Part shown: piece after piece, positions 1 to 5,479 of the stretch | How the letters are laid out: each line of letters starts with the position of its first letter | Position numbering within the stretch: the stretch's first letter is position 1 | Assembly: GCA_003250275.1 (NCBI GenBank) | Contig: QKGW01000186.1 | Coordinates: 1-8,327, forward strand | DNA length: 8,327 nucleotides | Direction: 5' to 3' | DNA from: Alphaproteobacteria bacterium | Lineage (GTDB): Bacteria; Pseudomonadota; Alphaproteobacteria; Rhodospirillales; Rhodospirillaceae | Made by a program: the position numbers and the translations under genes | Notes under the pieces: model-generated | The model's database searches: none | What the model was told of the DNA's origin: nothing | What the model saw: only the letters and a program-made list of their open reading frames with translations

Positions 1-17
1 GTCAAGTCGTTTCCGCC

Positions 18-776
18 TCAGCGGCGGAACACCAGGGCCACCGCCCACCCCGCGAAGACCGCGAAAATGATCGACGCGAAGGCGTACTTTGCGGCGCTAT
101 ACATCGCAAAATCATAGACATCCGCCGAGAATCCGGTCTTCGAGACGAACAGCGGCGTGATCTCCGCACCGATCACGGAACCATCCTGCACGAAATAGAC
201 CTCGACGGTGTACGCACCCACCGGAACCGTCGACGGCAGGTCGAGTTCGGCGCGGAACAGGCGATTCTCGAGGGTAGTGACGAGGCCGAGTTCCTCGGGA
301 TAGAGGCCCGCCTGCTGCTTGATCCGGATCAGCGCGTCGCGGAAGCGGCGGCTGTCCATGTCGGAGAGCGGCTTGCCCGAGGTGTCGGTGGCGGCGAACG
401 GCAGCGCCTCGACGCCGATGCCGTGGCGCTTGCGGATTTCCGACGGCACCACGGTGTTGAGCGGCGCGGTCGCGGCGACCGCGTAATAGGCGGGAATTCC
501 GGGGAACTGCGCGGCGTTGCGGTTGACCCAAACGCCCGCGACGCGGACCTTCTCGCGCACCACGTGGGTCTCGCGCGGGCCGCGCACCACCATGATGATG
601 TCGCCCTTGCGGTCGTCGGTGGCGCCGAACACCAGCACGTGGGTGCCGGAGAAGCCGGTGGTGATCGCGACCAGGTGATTGGAAAGATCGGCGACCACCG
701 GCCTTGCCGCACGCCCGGCGTCGCCGCCGAGGATCAGCACCAACATCGCGCCGAGGATGAGGCCGAGCCGCTTCAT
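18..776 (-). CDS. TIGR02186 / Alph_Pro_TM family secreted membrane-anchored protein
   Basis: The 252-residue product resembles the alphaproteobacterial family TIGR02186 (Alph_Pro_TM), whose function is unknown. An N-terminal signal sequence (MKRLGLILGAMLVLILGG, likely cleaved after AGRA near residue 24) leads into a predicted beta-rich extracytoplasmic domain. That domain contains family-like segments: VADLSNHLVAITTGFSGTHV at 28-47, VLVFGAT at 47-53, VVRGP at 63-67 and AGVWVN at 80-85. A second beta-rich part (LFRAELDLPSTVPVGAYTVE) follows. A single C-terminal membrane segment at about 229-250 ends in two arginines, giving a periplasmic body with a short cytoplasmic tail. The protein has no cysteine. 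The start is the ATG at 776, which overlaps the TauE/SafE stop and has a modest GAGG five bases upstream. A longer in-frame reading begins near 1214 inside the permease gene and is an artefact. The tight overlap suggests it works with the permease, but this is inferred. Confidence 0.85.
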   Translation of the reverse strand: MKRLGLILGAMLVLILGGDAGRAARPVVADLSNHLVAITTGFSGTHVLVFGATDDRKGDIIMVVRGPRETHVVREKVRVAGVWVNRNAAQFPGIPAYYAVAATAPLNTVVPSEIRKRHGIGVEALPFAATDTSGKPLSDMDSRRFRDALIRIKQQAGLYPEELGLVTTLENRLFRAELDLPSTVPVGAYTVEVYFVQDGSVIGAEITPLFVSKTGFSADVYDFAMYSAAKYAFASIIFAVFAGWAVALVFRR

Positions 777-1696
777 CACGGCCTCACCACGACGATCGAA
801 TAGGGATCCTCGGGCACGGTGACGAGTTCGCGGATCAGCCCGGAACACACCAGCAAAACCAGCAGCGCGAGGAGAATGCGGAGGTTGCGCCCGCCGATGC
901 GCGCGCCCGCCCGCGCGCCCCACTGCGCGCCGATGATGCCGCCGGCGATGAGGAGCAGGGTGAGCACGGCGTCGACGTTGTGGTTGAGCGTCGCCTGCAT
1001 GAAGGTGGTGGCGATGGTGACGAAGATGATCTGAAACAGCGAGGTGCCGATCACCACCTGGGTCGGCATCCCGAGCAGGTAGATCATCGCCGGAACCATG
1101 ATGAAGCCGCCGCCCACGCCCATGATCGCGACGAGGATGCCGACCGCGACGCCCATGCCGATCGGCAGCAGCACCGAGACGTAGAGCCCCGACTTGGGGA
1201 AGCGCATCGGCCACGGCAGGCGCGCCGCCCAGGCGAAGTTCTCGGGGCCGCGCGGCTTGCTCGTCGCCGGGCGGTGCTTGAGCAACGACACCAGGCTCTC
1301 GACCAGCATCAGCCCGCCGACCGAGGACAGGAAGATCACGTAGGAGAGGCGGATGGTGAGGTCGATCTGGCCGACGCTCTTCAAGAGATTGAAGAGCAGT
1401 ACCCCGAGGCCCGAGCCGATCATGCCGCCGGCGAGCAGCACGCCGCCCATGCGCACGTCGACGTTGCCGCGGCGGAAGTGCGCGATCACCCCCGAAACCG
1501 AGGACGCGATGATCTGGTTGGTGCCCGAGCCGACCGCGACCGACGGCGGAATGCCGAGGAAAATCAAAAGCGGCGTGAGCAGGAAACCGCCGCCCACGCC
1601 GAACAGACCGGAGGTGAATCCCACCAAGGCGCCGAGCCCGACGATGACCACGGCATCGACGGACATTTCGGCGATCGGCAGGTATATCTGGATCAT
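776..1696 (-). CDS. TauE/SafE family membrane permease (putative sulfur-anion exporter)
   Basis: This 306-residue, very hydrophobic inner-membrane protein belongs to the TauE/SafE (formerly DUF81) family. Characterised members are linked to export of sulfite, sulfoacetate and related organic anions, but the substrate here cannot be read from sequence. The family's internal duplication is clear: SGLFGVGGGFLLTPLLIFLG at residues 29-48 and a matching GVGGGFIMVPAMIYLLGMP at 193-211, each followed by a TQVV/TNQI-type segment. Hydrophobic stretches at about 13-49, 61-73, 84-106, 115-139, 171-207, 215-235, 242-262 and 272-290 suggest eight or nine membrane spans. A polar loop at about 140-168 (HRPATSKPRGPENF) joins the two halves. 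The ATG has a good Shine-Dalgarno sequence. The TGA overlaps the next gene's ATG by one base (TGATG), suggesting translational coupling and a shared function with that downstream protein. Confidence 0.93.
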   Translation of the reverse strand: MIQIYLPIAEMSVDAVVIVGLGALVGFTSGLFGVGGGFLLTPLLIFLGIPPSVAVGSGTNQIIASSVSGVIAHFRRGNVDVRMGGVLLAGGMIGSGLGVLLFNLLKSVGQIDLTIRLSYVIFLSSVGGLMLVESLVSLLKHRPATSKPRGPENFAWAARLPWPMRFPKSGLYVSVLLPIGMGVAVGILVAIMGVGGGFIMVPAMIYLLGMPTQVVIGTSLFQIIFVTIATTFMQATLNHNVDAVLTLLLIAGGIIGAQWGARAGARIGGRNLRILLALLVLLVCSGLIRELVTVPEDPYSIVVVRP

Positions 1697-1701
1697 TCGC
1701 G

Positions 1702-1706
1702 CCTCC
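1702..1706 (-). promoter_or_regulatory. Shine-Dalgarno site for the TauE/SafE gene
   Basis: The minus strand has GGAGG five bases before the ATG at 1696, within the 25 bp gap after the DUF2333 stop (TAG at 1724-1722). It supports the ATG at 1696 over the internal ATG eleven codons into the gene. Confidence 0.8.
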
Positions 1707-1721
1707 GCCGCGCCGTCCGGT

Positions 1722-2762
1722 CTACTTCAACAGGATGTTCGAGACTTCCTGCAATTGGGTCCGCGACCGCAGCAGATAGAAGCCCTGCGCCGCGAGATGG
1801 CTGGGGCAGAGCTGCGCATCGGGGCTGCAGTTCGAGATCACCATCGGGTCGAGGGTCGCGGCGATGCGGAACGAACCGAGCATCTGCTCCCACGCGGCGG
1901 TGAGTTCCTTGTCGCGGATCACCGCGTCGAAATCCTTCCCGAGGCCCTTGAGCACCATGTAGTAGCCGTACATCCGGCCCTTGACGCGATAGAACACGTC
2001 GTCCGAGGTGCGGTCGAAGATCAGGCCACCGCCCATTTCGATGCGGCGGTCGAGCTGCGCCGAGGCCGAACCCATGTCGGCGCCGATGCGGTCGAGGGTG
2101 GCGATGAGGTTGTCGGCGCGGCGCTCGAACACCGCCTTCCCTTCGGCGAGGCGGTCGTTGTAGCGGCTGAGCGCGCGATAGGCGCCGAGGTACTGGCTCT
2201 CCGACGACGCGGTCGGCAGGAACGAGGTGGAGAAGTTGAACACCCACACGTCGCCCGGGTACTTGAGCAGGCCCACCGCCTTCTCGACGTCGGGGTCGAC
2301 CTGCGACGAACCGCGGGTGCGGCCGAGCTGGTCGGACAGCTCGATGGCGAAGCGCGACAGCGCGGAGAACATGCCGAGCTGGAAGTTCGGCATGTTGTCG
2401 AGCGCCGCCGAGGGCATGAAGAACGGATCGTTGGCGCGCCAGCCGGTCTGGTTCACCTCGCGGTCGATCAGCGCCATCGTCGTCGCCACCGCGAGGGACT
2501 GGCCGTCGCGGATCTCCGGCGGTGCGAAGTCGGGATCGTCGTTGATGCGGTGCATCACCGCCATGCCGATCGGATAGTAGAGCAGGCAGAAGACCGCCAG
2601 CGCCGCCACCGTCCACTTCGCCACGCGCCAGTGGCCGGGCCCGGTGTTGAGCTTGGCGACGCCGCTTTTGACGCCGCTCTTGAGGCCGTCACCGCCGGTC
2701 CGTCGCCGCAGGCCGTCCCACATCGCGCGGGTCCGTGCGCCCAGGTTCTCGAAAAACGGCAT
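1722..2762 (-). CDS. DUF2333 family membrane protein, function unknown
   Basis: The product is a 346-residue protein that I recognise as resembling the uncharacterised DUF2333 family of proteobacteria; no biochemical role is known to me. It begins with a basic, probably cytoplasmic stretch (residues 1-48, rich in Arg/Lys). One hydrophobic segment at about 50-70 (VAALAVFCLLYYPIGMAVM) follows. The remainder is soluble, largely helical and probably periplasmic, including DREVNQTGWRANDPFF, AYRALSRYNDRLAEG and the DRTSDDVFYRVKGRMYGYY region. Two cysteines near the C-terminus (C312 and C319) could form a disulfide in the periplasm. The ATG at 2762 is supported by a strong Shine-Dalgarno sequence. 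The gene lies 37 bp after trpS and 25 bp before the TauE/SafE gene, so it is probably co-transcribed with both. The topology is inferred from composition, and the family call is from memory of conserved segments, not a search. Confidence 0.83.
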   Translation of the reverse strand: MPFFENLGARTRAMWDGLRRRTGGDGLKSGVKSGVAKLNTGPGHWRVAKWTVAALAVFCLLYYPIGMAVMHRINDDPDFAPPEIRDGQSLAVATTMALIDREVNQTGWRANDPFFMPSAALDNMPNFQLGMFSALSRFAIELSDQLGRTRGSSQVDPDVEKAVGLLKYPGDVWVFNFSTSFLPTASSESQYLGAYRALSRYNDRLAEGKAVFERRADNLIATLDRIGADMGSASAQLDRRIEMGGGLIFDRTSDDVFYRVKGRMYGYYMVLKGLGKDFDAVIRDKELTAAWEQMLGSFRIAATLDPMVISNCSPDAQLCPSHLAAQGFYLLRSRTQLQEVSNILLK

Positions 2763-2768
2763 GTGGGG

Positions 2769-2775
2769 CCTCCTT
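2769..2775 (-). promoter_or_regulatory. Strong Shine-Dalgarno site for the DUF2333 gene
   Basis: The minus strand reads AAGGAGG here, six bases before the ATG at 2762. This is a near-perfect match to the 16S rRNA 3' end at good spacing. It fixes the start of the DUF2333-type gene and sits in the 37 bp gap after the trpS stop. Confidence 0.85.
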
Positions 2776-2799
2776 GTCTCTGGTGTGCGTCGGCGGGGC

Positions 2800-3798
2800 C
2801 TACGGCCGCAGGAAACCCACCACCTCGTAAACCTCGTCGATCACCGGCTTGGCGATCGCGGCGGCCTTCTGCGCGCCCTCGCGCAGGATGCCGTCGACAT
2901 AGGCCGGATCGTCGCGCAGGCGCTTCATCTCGGCGTTGATCGGACCGAGCTTGGCCACCGCCGCGTCGGCGAGCTTGCCCTTGAAATCGGCGAACGCGAG
3001 GCCGCCGACCTCGGCGATCGCCTGTTCGAGGCTCTTGTCGACCAAAGCCCCGTAGATCCCGAGCAGGTTCTCCGCTTCGGGCCGCCCTTCGAGACCTTCG
3101 AGCGTCTCGGGCAGCGGGTTGGGGTCGGTCTTGGCCTTGCGGATCTTGAGCGCGATCGCGTCGGCGTCGTCGGTCATGTTGATGCGCGAATAGTCGGACG
3201 GGTCCGACTTGCTCATCTTCTTCTCACCGTCGCGCAGCGACATCACGCGCGTCGCGGTGCCGAAGATCAGCGGCTCGGGCAGGGGGAAGACCTCCTTGCC
3301 GTAATCGGTGTTGAACTTCTGCGCGACGTCGCGGGTGAGTTCGAGGTGCTGCTTCTGATCCTCGCCGACCGGCACGTGGGTCGCCTTGTAGGCGAGGATG
3401 TCGGCGGCCATCAGGCAGGGGTAAGCGAACAGGCCGACCGAGACGTTCTCGCGGTTCTTGCCCGCCTTCTCCTTGAACTGGGTCATGCGGTTGAGCCAGC
3501 CCATCCGCGCGACGCAGTTGAGTACCCAGGCGAGTTCGGCGTGGGCGGCGACTTGGCTCTGGTTGAAGAGGATGTTCTTCGCCGGATCGATGCCCGCGGC
3601 GATCATCCCGGCGGCCAGCTCGCGGGTGGTCGCGCGCAACTCGGCGGGATCCTGCCACACGGTGATCGCGTGCATGTCGACCATGCAGAAGATGCATTCG
3701 TAGTCGTGCTGCAGCGCGACCCAATTCTTCATCGCACCGAGATAGTTGCCGAGATGAAGATTGCCCGAGGGCTGGATGCCCGAAAAAATCCGTTTCAT
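2800..3798 (-). CDS. trpS: Tryptophanyl-tRNA synthetase
   Basis: This cytoplasmic class Ic aminoacyl-tRNA synthetase activates tryptophan with ATP and charges tRNA-Trp. The product from the ATG at 3798 is 332 residues, the usual bacterial length. It carries the HIGH-type signature PSGNLHLGNYLG at residues 10-21, the tryptophan-pocket region YPCLMAADILAYKA around 126-139, GEDQKQH at 145-151, and an exact KMSKS loop at 194-198. The C-terminal helical anticodon-binding part is complete and ends in a TAG. The start at 3798 is preferred because MKRIFSGIQPSG is how the family normally begins. In-frame alternatives are ATG at 3822, ATG at 3861 and TTG at 3879, which would add 8 to 27 residues. None has a recognisable Shine-Dalgarno sequence. 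About 130 bp separate it from murJ, so it may have its own promoter, while the next gene follows after 37 bp. Confidence 0.97.
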   Translation of the reverse strand: MKRIFSGIQPSGNLHLGNYLGAMKNWVALQHDYECIFCMVDMHAITVWQDPAELRATTRELAAGMIAAGIDPAKNILFNQSQVAAHAELAWVLNCVARMGWLNRMTQFKEKAGKNRENVSVGLFAYPCLMAADILAYKATHVPVGEDQKQHLELTRDVAQKFNTDYGKEVFPLPEPLIFGTATRVMSLRDGEKKMSKSDPSDYSRINMTDDADAIALKIRKAKTDPNPLPETLEGLEGRPEAENLLGIYGALVDKSLEQAIAEVGGLAFADFKGKLADAAVAKLGPINAEMKRLRDDPAYVDGILREGAQKAAAIAKPVIDEVYEVVGFLRP

Positions 3799-3849
3799 GT
3801 GAGGAAGACTCTGCTGGACCATCGAAAAACCGCGGCGCGGCGTCCTAAG

Positions 3850-3879
3850 GGTATCCTCCATTTCACCGCGGAGGGTCAA
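3850..3879 (-). promoter_or_regulatory. Weak candidate sigma-70-type promoter for trpS
   Basis: On the minus strand, TTGACC (3879-3874, five of six matches to TTGACA) is followed after 18 bp by GATACC (3855-3850, three of six matches to TATAAT). Initiation would fall near 3843, upstream of the two likely trpS starts at 3822 and 3798. The site lies in the only sizeable intergenic gap of the window. The -10 match is poor, so this is only a suggestion. If trpS actually began at the TTG (3879) or the ATG at 3861, these bases would be coding. Confidence 0.22.
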
Positions 3880-3928
3880 GGCGTTGAGCGCTGTGCAACC
3901 ATAATATAGTCATCATCCGCGCGCGCGC

Positions 3929-5479
3929 TCAGCCGCGCTTGAGCGCCGCCCGCAATTCCGCCACCGAGGCCGCGCCGAACAGCCGCGCCGCGGCGACGTA
4001 GACGAGCCCGCCGGCGCCGATCCACACGACCAGACGCCCCCACGCCGGCAGCGCGCCGAGCACCGGCGCATCGGCGCCGAAGCTCTGCGCGACGACCAGC
4101 ACCAGAGCCATCGCGACGGCGGCGGCGACGATCCGCGGCGCGCGGTCGAGCAGCCGCGCATCGAGGCGGAAATGGCCGCGCCGGTAGAGGATCGCGGCGA
4201 GCAGCCCGGCGTTGATCCAGGCCGAGACCGCGGTCGCGGTGGCGATGCCGACGTGCCCCAGGGGCTTCATCAGCGCGAGGTTGAGGACGACGTTCGAGAC
4301 CAGGCAGACCGCCGCGACGCGCACCGGCGTCGCGGTGTCCTCACGCGCGAAGAAGCCGGGCACCAGACACTTCACCATCACGTGCGCGGGCAGGCCGCAG
4401 GCGAACGCGATCAGCGCCGCGCCGGTGGCGGTGGAATCTTCGGCGCTGAACGCGCCGCGCTCGAACAGCGCGCCGACGATCGGCAGCGCCAGCGCCGCGA
4501 GCCCGGCGGCGGCGGGCAGGGTGAGCAGCAGGGCGAATTCGAGGCCGCGGTTCTGGGTGTGGGCGGCGACGTCCTCGCGCCCGCCCTTGATCTGGCGCGA
4601 CAGCATCGGCAGCAGCGCGGTGCCGATCGCGATGCCGACGACGCCCAGGGGCAGCTGGTTGACGCGGTCGGCGTAGTAGAGCCAGGAGACCGCACCCTCG
4701 GACACCAGCGAGGCGATCACGGTGTCGACGAGGAGGTTGATCTGGTAGACGCCCATGCCGACGACGCCGGGGAGGATGCGGCTGCCGAGGCGCTTGACGT
4801 CGGCGTTCCAGCGCGGCACCGCGAGGCCGGGGCCCATGCCGCTTTTCGCGTTGTGGTACCAGAGCCAGAGGAACTGCGCGACGCCGGCGGCGCACACCGC
4901 CCAGGCGAGCACGTGGGCCGGGCCCTCGCCGCTCCAGGCGTGGCCGTAGCCGAGCGCGGCGGCGATCAGGCAGAGATTGAGCAGGATCGGCGCGGCGGCG
5001 GCGGCGGCGAAGCGCCCGAGCGAGTTCTGGATGCCGGAGAGCAGCGAAACCAGGGCGATGAAGAAGAGGTAGGGAAAGGCGATGCGCGCGAGCTCACCGG
5101 TGAGCGCGATCTTGCCCGGCACCTGGATGAAGCCGGGCGCGAACACGGTGATCGCCCACGGCATGATCGCTTCCATCAGCAGCACCATCGCGAGCAGCAC
5201 CAGCGCGAGCCCGGCGAACACGGTGTCGGAGAAGCGCTTCGCCTCCTCGCGTCCGTCGCCTTCGAGCTTGCGCGCGAACAGCGGCACGAAGGCGGCCGAG
5301 AACGCGCCCTCGGCGAACAGGTGGCGGAACAGGTTGGGGAAGCGGAAGGCGACGAAGAAGGCGTCCGCCTGGGTGCCGGCGCCGAGCATCCGCGCGATCA
5401 GGATGTCGCGGGCGAACCCGGTGACGCGGCTGATCAGGGTGAAACCGCCGACGGTCGCGACGGCGCGGTAGAGACTCAT
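3929..5479 (-). CDS. murJ: Lipid II flippase MurJ (MviN family)
   Basis: MurJ is an inner-membrane protein of the MOP superfamily that moves lipid II across the cytoplasmic membrane for peptidoglycan synthesis. The predicted product is 516 residues, close to the roughly 511 of E. coli MurJ, and is hydrophobic over most of its length, consistent with 14 membrane segments. Residues matching those known to be essential in E. coli fall at nearly the same numbers: Arg18 and Arg24 in LISRVTGFARD, Asp39 in GTQADAFFVAF, Arg52 in FPNLFRHLFAEGAFS, and Arg272 in YYADRVNQLPLGV (Arg270 in E. coli). The ATG at 5479 is chosen because MSLYRAVATVGG is a typical MurJ N-terminus and the ATG sits in an ATGA overlap with the glnD stop. 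No clear Shine-Dalgarno sequence precedes it, so translation probably depends on ribosomes finishing glnD. The same frame is open upstream through the whole of glnD, so an automatic call could wrongly extend this gene far 5'. Confidence 0.97.
   Translation of the reverse strand: MSLYRAVATVGGFTLISRVTGFARDILIARMLGAGTQADAFFVAFRFPNLFRHLFAEGAFSAAFVPLFARKLEGDGREEAKRFSDTVFAGLALVLLAMVLLMEAIMPWAITVFAPGFIQVPGKIALTGELARIAFPYLFFIALVSLLSGIQNSLGRFAAAAAAPILLNLCLIAAALGYGHAWSGEGPAHVLAWAVCAAGVAQFLWLWYHNAKSGMGPGLAVPRWNADVKRLGSRILPGVVGMGVYQINLLVDTVIASLVSEGAVSWLYYADRVNQLPLGVVGIAIGTALLPMLSRQIKGGREDVAAHTQNRGLEFALLLTLPAAAGLAALALPIVGALFERGAFSAEDSTATGAALIAFACGLPAHVMVKCLVPGFFAREDTATPVRVAAVCLVSNVVLNLALMKPLGHVGIATATAVSAWINAGLLAAILYRRGHFRLDARLLDRAPRIVAAAVAMALVLVVAQSFGADAPVLGALPAWGRLVVWIGAGGLVYVAAARLFGAASVAELRAALKRG

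Noticed and set aside
776..1214. 5' extension of the TIGR02186-like gene into the permease gene (398-codon reading)
   Set aside because: The added 146 residues are an Arg/His-rich shadow of the permease; the signal peptide begins exactly at the ATG at 776.
980..1903. Plus-strand open frame (307 codons) opposite the permease
   Set aside because: Asp/His/Arg/Ala-rich antisense shadow with no motif; the TauE/SafE duplication on the minus strand explains the sequence.
1693..2616. Second minus-strand frame overlapping the DUF2333 gene
   Set aside because: Arg/Pro/Gly-rich frame-shifted shadow with no recognisable domain; the DUF2333 frame has the strong Shine-Dalgarno sequence and sensible topology.
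2797..2807. Small GGCC-TAC-GGCC hairpin at the trpS stop
   Set aside because: A four-base stem with a three-base loop and no T-run is too weak for a terminator, and the next gene starts 37 bp later.
1353..2939. Long plus-strand open frame (528 codons)
   Set aside because: It lies opposite the DUF2333 and permease genes, is rich in Arg/His/Asp/Glu with low complexity, and resembles no family. Such frames are expected opposite high-GC genes.
3925..3946. Inverted repeat GCGCTC / GAGCGC at the end of murJ as a terminator
   Set aside because: Only a 6 bp stem with a 10-base loop and no following T-run; it overlaps the murJ stop and is likely chance in GC-rich sequence.
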